A DNA stretch of 22,964 bases, from IMG/VR virus record IMGVR_UViG_3300042945_001522, positions 1-22,964 of that record, one strand, 5' to 3'. The notes below the pieces were generated by a model. The model was given only the letters and a program-made list of their open reading frames with translations, did not search any database and had not been told where the DNA came from. The position numbers and the translations under genes are program-made. Origin of the DNA: a virus. This document shows positions 15,930 to 22,964 of the stretch, piece by piece (position 1 is the stretch's first letter; the number at the start of each line of letters is the position of its first letter).

Positions 15930-17902
15930 TGGCATCTCTTGGACTAGGATATTATGGTAGTTGGTTAACAGTAGTTGATACAATAACTACTGACCAACAA
16001 AATTTAAATTTATGGACATATATAAGTACTAGAGCAGCTAGTAGATTTAATTGGAATAGAAATGGTGGGAAAAAATTAAGAGGTATAATCACAATTAATG
16101 CTGGGGTAAATATATATTCCAATAATCCATTAACACCAGCCATAACTATTCCAGCCGATAGTGCAAGTACTTTTAGATCATATGATCAGGTTATAATAAT
16201 TAACAAAGGTTCAATATTAGGAGCAGCAGGAGTTGGTGCAATAGGAGGAGGTAGTACATCGGGTTTTGATGGTGGAAAAGGAGGAACTGCTATATACACT
16301 AGAAGAAACCTTATTATAACTAATAATGGAAATATATATGGTGGAGGTGGTGGAGGAGGCGGTGGAGGTGGAGCATTTAAAACAGAAGTATTAACATCAT
16401 CTACAAATTGTGGAGGAGCCTCTTATTGTAATAAATGTTGCATACTCAATTGTCAAGGAAGAAATTATTGTTCTACTCCAAATGACTGTACAGTTGGAGC
16501 AGCTTGTGGTTCTTCTTGTCAATATTATACCAATGCTTCTGATTGTAATGGTTCAACTGTTGGTACATGCAATACCAAATATAGAGTATGTACAACATAC
16601 ACTGGTGGAAAAGGAGGAAATGGACAAGGTTATGGGTCTGTTCCAACGTCAGGTATAGCTGGCATAATATATGGAGCTTCTATATTTACCGGAAGCGGTG
16701 GAGATGGTGGAGCATGGGGGCAAGATGGAGAAAATGGATTAGCGGGTTCAACTACAAGTTTTGGTAACGGTGGACAGGGGGGTTGTTGGATAGATGGTTC
16801 AGAATTTACAACAATTCAAACCAATAATGATGAGAGAGGTTATCAATGTACTAGTAGCGGATCTGGTACATTGCCAGTATTATGGTCTGGATGGAGTTCA
16901 CAGCCTTCTATAACAACTACACCATCGGATGGTTCTGGTGTAACAATTACTACACAATCAACTGATCTTTATATAGAACCTAGACAGGCATTAACTACTA
17001 TAACAGTAAATTCACCAAACAATCTTGGGGGTGCTATAGATTTATCAAATAGTAGATTGTTACAAACAATGACATGTAACACACAATCTATAGCATCATT
17101 GAATTTGACTAATTGTTCTAGTTTAAAAACACTTAATTTTAATAGTAATAATTTAAGTACTTTGAATGTGTCTCAATGTGTTTCATTGGAAACATTAAAT
17201 TTAGAAAATAATAATATAGGGGGAAATTTAAGTGGACTATCTAATATTTCTTTAACACAAAATACAACAAGAACAATATCAATAAAAAACAACAATATGT
17301 CAGCAACAAATTTAAATGACATATTTAATCAACTTCCACAAAAACCACCAAGCATAACACCAGAATGGTCTATATATGTAGATAATAATACAGGAACATG
17401 TTCATGTAATTGGGTTACTGCAAAAAATAAAGATTGGAGAGTTTATCCAACATTATATAGTTTAACTAAAACAATAAACGAATCAACGGTGACTTTTGGA
17501 TTGGATACATCATTATTAGGCGATGAAAATGTAGCATATACAATAACAGGAGTTACAACAGGTGAAATAAATGGAGCAAGTTTAACCGGAAATTTTGTTT
17601 TATACAAAGGATATGGAACACAAGCATTTACTGTCACCACATCAACAGCAGGAACTAAAACCATGACAATTACTATCAATGGTGCAACTTGTTCTACTTC
17701 TATATCAGTTACTATTGTTACAACAACATCAACAGGTTGTAATGGTATTGTTACCTGTACTTGTACTGACAATACTCCTACCGATGGTTGTCCACCCGGA
17801 TTTAATGGCGATCCATGCTTTGGAGGATGTTTTTGTGGTCGAAGTGGTAATACGTATAGTTATTGTGGTTATCAAACAACCGTATCGAGAACATTAACAT
17901 AA
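15929..17902 (+). CDS. Glycine-rich gp38-like tip adhesin with leucine-rich repeats and Ig-like domain, paralog 2 (657 aa)
   Basis: This 657-residue protein is a paralog of the preceding adhesin. Its start codon overlaps that gene's stop (TAATG). Residues 1-90 repeat the MASLGLGYYGSW attachment domain; residues about 95-300 contain glycine-rich motifs (including 11 Gly at 138-148) and a 12-Cys insert (161-221). Residues about 370-470 add leucine-rich repeats with a 21-residue period, for example IASLNLTNCSSLKTLNFNSN then LSTLNVSQCVSLETLNLENN. Residues about 511-598 form an Ig- or cadherin-like domain with AYTITGVTTGEINGASLTG, a motif seen in other phage and bacterial surface proteins. The tail (about 605-650) has eight Cys (CTCTDN, GCPPGFNGDPCFGGCFCG). 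The second copy thus appears to have gained extra binding domains, which may widen or change host specificity. No enzyme motif is visible. Confidence 0.75.
   Translation: MASLGLGYYGSWLTVVDTITTDQQNLNLWTYISTRAASRFNWNRNGGKKLRGIITINAGVNIYSNNPLTPAITIPADSASTFRSYDQVIIINKGSILGAAGVGAIGGGSTSGFDGGKGGTAIYTRRNLIITNNGNIYGGGGGGGGGGGAFKTEVLTSSTNCGGASYCNKCCILNCQGRNYCSTPNDCTVGAACGSSCQYYTNASDCNGSTVGTCNTKYRVCTTYTGGKGGNGQGYGSVPTSGIAGIIYGASIFTGSGGDGGAWGQDGENGLAGSTTSFGNGGQGGCWIDGSEFTTIQTNNDERGYQCTSSGSGTLPVLWSGWSSQPSITTTPSDGSGVTITTQSTDLYIEPRQALTTITVNSPNNLGGAIDLSNSRLLQTMTCNTQSIASLNLTNCSSLKTLNFNSNNLSTLNVSQCVSLETLNLENNNIGGNLSGLSNISLTQNTTRTISIKNNNMSATNLNDIFNQLPQKPPSITPEWSIYVDNNTGTCSCNWVTAKNKDWRVYPTLYSLTKTINESTVTFGLDTSLLGDENVAYTITGVTTGEINGASLTGNFVLYKGYGTQAFTVTTSTAGTKTMTITINGATCSTSISVTIVTTTSTGCNGIVTCTCTDNTPTDGCPPGFNGDPCFGGCFCGRSGNTYSYCGYQTTVSRTLT
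16340..16372 (+). repeat. Poly-glycine tract (11 Gly codons) in the second adhesin
   Basis: Eleven consecutive GGN codons lie at the same relative place as the 12-Gly tract of the upstream paralog and follow the same GNIY lead-in. This places the two proteins in register across the shared domain. Confidence 0.9.
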
Positions 17903-17929
17903 TAAAATAGAAAATTTAACACTTATTAT

Positions 17930-17946
17930 TAAGTATTATATAAATG
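17930..17946 (+). promoter_or_regulatory. TAAGTATTATA-type leader element
   Basis: TAAGTATTATATAAATG ends in the start codon of the 224-aa gene. Near-identical elements precede other rightward genes: TAAGTAATAATAATG (1922-1936), TAAGTATTTAAAAATATG (12902-12919), TAAGTATTATAAATG (19341-19355) and TAAATATTATATAATAAC (from 7142). The recurrence suggests a shared promoter, processing or translation-initiation signal; which one is not shown by sequence alone. Confidence 0.45.
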
Positions 17947-18618
17947 CTAAATTTTGAAAAAACAATAAATTTAACAACTTCTTTGCATAACACTACGATA
18001 AGTGATTATGCTCCTTTATCATTAACCATAAATCCATCAACATTAAATGTTTCTAAAAAAATATATAAAATTGAATATATATTTGATGATGAAATTAAGA
18101 CACAAACTTTATTTTACAAAAAACCAACTACCGAAACTCTACCATTTCTAACTGAAATAGGAGATCCGAGAAATTATAAATGCAATAAAACATTTTATAT
18201 TACATCAACCGCCACATCGCAAATTTTTGGAGTTAGTGCAAATGTTTATCAGTTAGGAGTAACGAATCCTACTAAAATTGAATTTAAATTAAATTTAAAT
18301 GCTCCAATAATGGATGGTACAAATGCAAATGCATTTTTTGATAGTGTACAATTGCTATATACAAGAATGTTCGGTGTAAATAACGACATATTATATGTTT
18401 TTGAATCGGTAAATCCTAATTATTACATTCCGGTTGTGGTTAATTGGAATAATAAACCAGTAATAGAACCAATTGTTGATCTATCTTCTAAATCTAGAAG
18501 AGCATATAATATACTCAAACCATTTCAAAATCAAAATGTGGAAACCCCATATAATATAGATTTTGTCGATAAACAAAAAGAAGTTGAAAATGATCCAAAT
18601 TATCCAGATTGTAAATAG
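17944..18618 (+). CDS. Hypothetical virion protein (224 aa)
   Basis: This 224-residue protein is unrecognised. It is beta-predicted, rich in Asn, Thr and Tyr, with no signal peptide, membrane segment or enzyme motif visible. It has two Cys, one in the middle and one at the C-terminus (YPDCK). It contains NNKPVIEPIVDLS near residue 175, and the next gene has a related KKPILEPCKISYN, a small sign that the two may be distantly related or bind similarly. It follows the adhesin pair after a 41-base gap that carries TAAGTATTATATAAATG at its start. The following gene begins two bases after its stop, so the two are probably translated together. Small tail, baseplate or connector component is the most likely role from context alone. 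Confidence 0.7.
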   Translation: MLNFEKTINLTTSLHNTTISDYAPLSLTINPSTLNVSKKIYKIEYIFDDEIKTQTLFYKKPTTETLPFLTEIGDPRNYKCNKTFYITSTATSQIFGVSANVYQLGVTNPTKIEFKLNLNAPIMDGTNANAFFDSVQLLYTRMFGVNNDILYVFESVNPNYYIPVVVNWNNKPVIEPIVDLSSKSRRAYNILKPFQNQNVETPYNIDFVDKQKEVENDPNYPDCK

Positions 18619-18620
18619 TT

Positions 18621-19343
18621 ATGAATAAATTAATAGAGAATCAAACATCCGGTGAAATATGGATGAGAACTCCTAGTGGTAAAATATTACCATCTACTGA
18701 TGCATTATCAGCTTTAAATTTAAAATATAGTACCATAGATTCAAATTTTCATTTTGAATTGATTAATAATGAAATAAAAAGATTTGACTTTTTTTACGAT
18801 GTTATTTTTATAGAAACTGCATCAGGATATATTTTTGATAAATTGAGTAAAAGTGAAAATATATTGATACCAGAAAATAATGATAATAGATTAACCACAA
18901 CAGAAAATGGTAATAAATTTCCAGATTATTGGTTGGATGAGGTAAATAAAAAAATATATGTCGTTGATAATGAAATAAAATATTGGACTTCTGTATCAGT
19001 TAAAATAAATGTAAAAATTAAACAATTTGATATAACAAAAAATTTATATTCTACAAAATTTTCTTATGATATAAATTTAACATATTGTAATTTTTCCAAT
19101 CTTACTAAAAAACCTATTTTAGAACCATGTAAAATTTCATACAATAATGATACTAGATGTTTTAATGTATCTTTTATATTACGTGGAAATAATGATGAAT
19201 TTGGTCTAATAAGCACCATTTTAAAAAAGGATCAAAATTTAGTAATAGATAATATAAATTGTTTATTACCATATACAACATTACAAGAAATAACATCGGA
19301 TGTTATAATTGATAAATTATTAGAAACTGATTTTTACAGTTAA
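18621..19343 (+). CDS. Hypothetical virion protein (240 aa)
   Basis: This 240-residue protein is unrecognised. It begins MNKLIENQTSGEIWMRTPSGK and is rich in Asn, Ile, Lys and Phe, with predicted beta strands and no obvious domain motif. It contains a KKPILEPCKISYN segment resembling one in the preceding gene. It starts two bases after the previous stop and ends 9 bases before the large 3'-open gene, so it lies inside the same transcriptional run. No Shine-Dalgarno is present. It is probably another tail or baseplate component, based only on where it lies. Confidence 0.7.
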   Translation: MNKLIENQTSGEIWMRTPSGKILPSTDALSALNLKYSTIDSNFHFELINNEIKRFDFFYDVIFIETASGYIFDKLSKSENILIPENNDNRLTTTENGNKFPDYWLDEVNKKIYVVDNEIKYWTSVSVKINVKIKQFDITKNLYSTKFSYDINLTYCNFSNLTKKPILEPCKISYNNDTRCFNVSFILRGNNDEFGLISTILKKDQNLVIDNINCLLPYTTLQEITSDVIIDKLLETDFYS

Positions 19344-19352
19344 GTATTATAA

Positions 19353-22300
19353 ATGGAACTTTATTCAAAAAAAATATCAGATATATATTGGTATCCTATT
19401 AATTTTAATTTAATGGGTAATAAAATCAATATGAAAAAAACATATTTTGTTTTTAATAATGGATTTAAATCAAATATATATGAATTTTTAAAAGATCCAA
19501 ATGATATAAAAATAAATAAAAAAACCGGAATTGTTTTGACTAATTTTTTATCAGGACAGGATATGTTTGAAGATAAAAATTCTCCGGAGATTTTAACAAA
19601 TCTTTCTAAGATAGAAACTCCTTTAAAAACAACAGATTCTTTTGTTTTAACACTTTCAACATATCAAAATAAAAACATATTATATAAATCATACAATAAT
19701 AGCTTTTCATATTTAGATACCATGAAAATAATATTCGATGATGATACAATTTCAATCGAATCATATAACGGAAATGTTTTAACTTACGATAATTCTAATA
19801 ATTTATTTTTTTCATCTAGAATATCACCGCCTTCAAATACACAAAAATTCAATTATTTTTTGGGTGAAGATAACATAGTATTATTTTCATATGATAGTAA
19901 CTATACAAAAGCAGTAACTATAAATTCAAATAGAATATTGTCACTTACTAATGTATCATATAATTTAAATTCTTCTTTAGGAAACTCTAATATATTAAAC
20001 TTTATATCATATAAAAGAAATAATTTGTTATCCGATAGCATTAAAAATAGTTATTTTTGTATATATGAATCTAGTCCATTATTATCCCAAAAAGATTTAA
20101 TACCAACCGAAGAAAGTTTAAAAGAAAATTATAAACAAAATTTTTTATCATTTTTTCCATATAAAAATCCAAAATTTGACGATATCACCGAAACGGTAGA
20201 TTATGATTTACAAATACATGGATTGAAAAATTATCAAACACCGGAATACAATTATTCTAGAGGTGTTGATTATATTGGTAATTATCCATCGATTAGAAGA
20301 GTATATAATAATATATTCTCTGGAACCAATCAAGAAAATGGATTGGAAAATATATATTTAGGGTTTACTACAAATACATATTTAAAAAAATTTGAAACTG
20401 ATAGAAACACAGTTTTTTACTTTCCACCAACAACTCAAAGAATATCGGTACAGGATGCAGGTTTGATAGAAGATGGGGCATATTATGGAGAATTGCCTTA
20501 TGTTTCAGATAGAATATATACTAGACAGATATCATACGAGGAACTAACGCCAAATGTGCCACAGCCTCCGTCTATGCCTAGATTAGATGGAACATGGTTG
20601 TGTACATGGTTATCGGGAAATACAATGGGTCAAAAGAAGTGGATGGATAGATATTTCAATTCCGCTTATTATACAACCGATACGGCATTGGGAGCAACTG
20701 ATTTGTTGTACAACGAAAAGTTAAATCCAGATGTTGATTTTGAAGTTTGGGATCAACCATCGTCTTTATTTTTCGAACCCGGTGGGCAGTATATATACTT
20801 CCGTTCTGGACAAGAAAATTCTAAAACATTTTTGACATATTTGAGTTCAGATTTTTACAATCCACTAGGATCCAAAATATTAGATATATCAAATTTTACC
20901 AGTTCACCATTAATAGACAATACACCATATACAAACGATGGTTTCATAGTTGGAAACGAAGATTCAAATTTTAAAGGAGAATATTTAAATTTAAATGGAA
21001 AAAACCATATAGTATTTCCTGCTAAAAATGTATTATTAGAAAAAAATCATTTAACACTTTCCTTATGGTTAAGAGTTGAAGATTGGGGTAATATAAACGG
21101 AGATCAAATAATAGGAAATTATTACGATAGTGGATTTGGATTTATAAATGAATCTTCCTTAACATCACCTCTTTTTACTGTTGTTGATTCCACATCAGGA
21201 AATATTTTCAATTTAAATTTTAAACTTTCTCATATAGATAATATATCTATTCCATATGAACCAAATAGTCAAAATAATATAATACAAAGATTGATAGATT
21301 TCGGATATTGGGTGGTAGATTCATATAATAGAATATTAAGAAAATATAACATAGAAGGAAAAATTGAAAAAACTATTAATATAAAAAACGATATAGCTTA
21401 TATAGATCAACTAGAAATAGATTCTCAAGAAAATTTATATTTATATTGTGTAAAAGATAAAAAAGTAGTAAAACTTAATTCCGAAGGAATTTTATTAACA
21501 ACTAATATACTCACAAAAGAATACAAAAGAATTGAAATAGATTTAGATGATAATCTAAAATACTCTTATGGTAATACTTCATGTATCGATAATCAAAATA
21601 GTTTATGGGAAGTTATAGGTGGAAATTTATATAAAGACCAACAGATATATGCAAATCTAGGACCAATGCAACAAATAAGCTGTGATGCTAAAAATAATTT
21701 ATGGTTGGTTCATCAAAAAGATAAAATAACAAAATTTAATATAACCGAAGACAGGTTTGAATTTACAAAAAGCATAGGAAAAAATGCTTTGATAGATGAT
21801 GATTGTTTTGAATATAATGGTCAGTTTAGATTTTTAAACTTTATCAAGACACCTAAAATAAGCAAAGTATGCGTGGAAACATCTGATAAAACCGAAGACT
21901 TGGCTATATTAATTGATGATTCTGATAAAATAGCATACTTAATAAATTCCGAAGGAGCATTAGTTTCTAGATTAAGTTTATATGGATTATTAACAGTAGA
22001 TTTAGCAACAGTAAAAGAAAACCATAATTTCAAAGCATTAGGTGATTTTAGCAGTTATCAATTTTTAAGAAAATTTGGATCATTAGATAAAAATTTAAGT
22101 TGGAAATTTAAAATAGCAACTGCAAATGGAAAAGATGGAAGATTATTGAAATTGACATATGATGTTAAAGATCTGCCACCGGGCTGGCATAATTTTGTTT
22201 TTAATTTCGATTCAACAAATGGTACTGCAAAATATTACATAGATACTATTTTAGTAGCTGATGAAAAATTCGATAAAGCAAAATATCAAATACAATACGA

Positions 22301-22964
22301 TTACAAATCATCTTTATTGGTAGGTGCATCAAATATAAAAAATACTACATTAAATGATTTAATTCAGGTTGAGGATGCATATAAACTAATTGGAGATATT
22401 GGTCAAATTTTAATGTACAATAAATCTTTAACACAGGGAGAAATCTCACAAATATATTTTGCATCTGATTTATCTATAGATAAAGGTCCATTAAAGTGGA
22501 ATATTCCAATAGGAGAAAGAAACTATGTGGAAGAAATAAAACATTGGTTTCAAATGCAATTACCAACAAGTAAGAGCAAATATTATAATATTAATATACA
22601 TAATTTACAGGCAGACGATAGTGTTAAAAAATTAATAGAAGATTCTATTAGAAGTAATATCAAGAAAATTACTCCTGCGCATACCGATTTATATAAAATA
22701 AATTGGTTGGATTCAAATAGAGAAAAAACAGAATTTTTAGAATATTCAAATCTTTGTATATTAACACCTACTCCAACACCTACTGTTACACCTACTCCAA
22801 CAAGTACTCCAACTTCAACTCCTACAAGTACTCCTACAATAACTCCTACAAGTACCCCTACCAATACACCAACATCAACACCTACAAGCACTCCTACCAA
22901 TACTCCAACAATAACACCAACATCAACACCTACAAGCACTCCTACCAATACTCCAACAATAACA
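19353..22964 (+). CDS. Large tail protein with LamG-like fold, internal beta-propeller and Thr-Pro tract (partial at 3' end)
   Basis: An uninterrupted reading frame from ATG at 19353 to the window edge encodes at least 1204 residues; the 3' end lies outside. Residues 1 to about 410 are Asn and Ser-rich, beta-predicted and unassigned. Residues about 412-490 include DGTWLCTWLSG and FEPGGQYIYFRSG. At about 542-600, YLNLNGKNHIVFP...LTLSLWLRV matches the start of a LamG/concanavalin-like jelly roll. At about 642-880 NHL-like blades follow (YWVVDSYNRILRKYN, EIDSQENLYLY). At about 908-1036 typical LamG later strands resume (WHNFVFNFDSTNGTAKYYID, GDIGQILMYNKSLTQGEISQIY). Residues 1103-1120 (KKITPAHTDLYKINWL) precede a Thr-Pro tract from residue 1138 to the edge. 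The leader is TAAGTATTATAAATG. It is likely a baseplate or fibre-like virion protein; a carbohydrate-binding role for LamG is possible. Confidence 0.85.
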   Translation, partial: MELYSKKISDIYWYPINFNLMGNKINMKKTYFVFNNGFKSNIYEFLKDPNDIKINKKTGIVLTNFLSGQDMFEDKNSPEILTNLSKIETPLKTTDSFVLTLSTYQNKNILYKSYNNSFSYLDTMKIIFDDDTISIESYNGNVLTYDNSNNLFFSSRISPPSNTQKFNYFLGEDNIVLFSYDSNYTKAVTINSNRILSLTNVSYNLNSSLGNSNILNFISYKRNNLLSDSIKNSYFCIYESSPLLSQKDLIPTEESLKENYKQNFLSFFPYKNPKFDDITETVDYDLQIHGLKNYQTPEYNYSRGVDYIGNYPSIRRVYNNIFSGTNQENGLENIYLGFTTNTYLKKFETDRNTVFYFPPTTQRISVQDAGLIEDGAYYGELPYVSDRIYTRQISYEELTPNVPQPPSMPRLDGTWLCTWLSGNTMGQKKWMDRYFNSAYYTTDTALGATDLLYNEKLNPDVDFEVWDQPSSLFFEPGGQYIYFRSGQENSKTFLTYLSSDFYNPLGSKILDISNFTSSPLIDNTPYTNDGFIVGNEDSNFKGEYLNLNGKNHIVFPAKNVLLEKNHLTLSLWLRVEDWGNINGDQIIGNYYDSGFGFINESSLTSPLFTVVDSTSGNIFNLNFKLSHIDNISIPYEPNSQNNIIQRLIDFGYWVVDSYNRILRKYNIEGKIEKTINIKNDIAYIDQLEIDSQENLYLYCVKDKKVVKLNSEGILLTTNILTKEYKRIEIDLDDNLKYSYGNTSCIDNQNSLWEVIGGNLYKDQQIYANLGPMQQISCDAKNNLWLVHQKDKITKFNITEDRFEFTKSIGKNALIDDDCFEYNGQFRFLNFIKTPKISKVCVETSDKTEDLAILIDDSDKIAYLINSEGALVSRLSLYGLLTVDLATVKENHNFKALGDFSSYQFLRKFGSLDKNLSWKFKIATANGKDGRLLKLTYDVKDLPPGWHNFVFNFDSTNGTAKYYIDTILVADEKFDKAKYQIQYDYKSSLLVGASNIKNTTLNDLIQVEDAYKLIGDIGQILMYNKSLTQGEISQIYFASDLSIDKGPLKWNIPIGERNYVEEIKHWFQMQLPTSKSKYYNINIHNLQADDSVKKLIEDSIRSNIKKITPAHTDLYKINWLDSNREKTEFLEYSNLCILTPTPTPTVTPTPTSTPTSTPTSTPTITPTSTPTNTPTSTPTSTPTNTPTITPTSTPTSTPTNTPTIT
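22764..22964 (+). repeat. Thr-Pro repeat tract with 48-bp tandem units, continuing past the window
   Basis: From 22764 to the window end the reading frame encodes alternating Thr-Pro-Thr-x, with x being Ser, Asn, Ile, Val or Pro. The DNA repeats ACNCCN-type hexamers. A perfect 48-bp unit occurs at 22869-22916 and again at 22917-22964. The tract probably makes an extended, stiff linker. It is open at the right edge, so its full length is unknown. Confidence 0.9.

Noticed and set aside
15912-15931. GGGAGG as a Shine-Dalgarno for the second adhesin
   Set aside because: It encodes Leu-Gly-Gly of the upstream protein and lies at an unusual distance from the overlapping start; no other gene shows one.
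17443-17772. Leftward frame over the Ig-like domain of the second adhesin
   Set aside because: Antisense to a clear domain, with low-complexity Val-rich product.
12917-17902. Diversity-generating retroelement target
   Set aside because: No reverse transcriptase, template repeat or adenine-specific substitution pattern was seen in the window.
17939-17946. TATAAATG as a T4 late promoter box
   Set aside because: The box overlaps the start codon, so transcription would begin inside the gene; it is better treated as part of the shared leader element.
22583-22948. Leftward frame encoding Val-Gly repeats
   Set aside because: It is the antisense of the Thr-Pro tract and the preceding part of the large rightward gene, which is open through the whole region; the repeat keeps the opposite frame free of stops.
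22764-22964. CRISPR-like array
   Set aside because: Repeats are coding, contiguous and without spacers; they encode Thr-Pro.
1-22964. Alternative genetic code (TGA or TAG reassigned)
   Set aside because: TGA, TAG and TAA all end genes at sensible places, and no in-frame stop interrupts a conserved domain.
1-22964. tRNA or other structured RNA genes
   Set aside because: No cloverleaf or conserved TTC-type arm was recognised, and there is no gene-free gap large enough to hold one.

Overview
The window looks like part of a large, AT-rich tailed-phage genome (contractile-tailed, T4-like at the level of its baseplate) and holds a tail/baseplate/adhesin module. The main evidence is a recognisable T4 gp6-type baseplate wedge protein (1934-3739), followed on the same strand by very large beta-rich virion proteins, a trimeric-fibre protein and glycine-rich tip adhesins. 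No host-type housekeeping gene, rRNA, tRNA or transposase was seen. All complete genes fit the standard bacterial code: stops are TAA, TAG and TGA, and ATG starts every gene.

Layout. Positions 63-1876 are a compact leftward operon of four small genes: an acidic protein, a NadR/AAA_28-like P-loop kinase, and two small proteins of unknown function. It is followed by a hairpin (18-42) and starts from a 57-bp divergent intergenic region (1877-1933) that contains two TATAAATA boxes on the minus strand. From 1934 everything runs rightward: gp6-like wedge; a 1124-aa protein with PKD and NHL-type propeller; a 1914-aa protein with PKD-like domain and propeller; a 694-aa repeat-containing fibre; two tandem paralogous glycine-rich, gp38-like adhesins (307 and 657 aa), the second extended by leucine-rich repeats and an Ig-like domain; two unknown proteins (224 and 240 aa); and a gene of at least 1204 codons (19353 to the window end, open at its 3' end) with a LamG-like fold apparently split by a beta-propeller and a Thr-Pro tract at the right edge. 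No gene-free stretch exceeds 60 bases.

How the parts may work together (inference): the gp6-like protein builds the baseplate ring, the giant propeller proteins probably form or decorate the baseplate or fibre network, and the fibre plus its two tip proteins carry host recognition, as in T-even phages where the gp38 adhesin gene lies just downstream of the long tail fibre gene. Host hints are weak but point the same way: start codons mostly lack a Shine-Dalgarno sequence and sit in A/T-rich leaders, and the leucine-rich repeats have the 21-residue form common in Bacteroidota surface proteins. A Bacteroidota host is therefore a reasonable guess, not a conclusion.

The most notable items are the tandem gp38-like pair with a diverged insert that keeps 12 cysteines in both copies, the leucine-rich-repeat extension on a phage tip protein, the propeller nested inside a LamG fold, and a recurrent TAAGTATTATA leader in front of the rightward genes.
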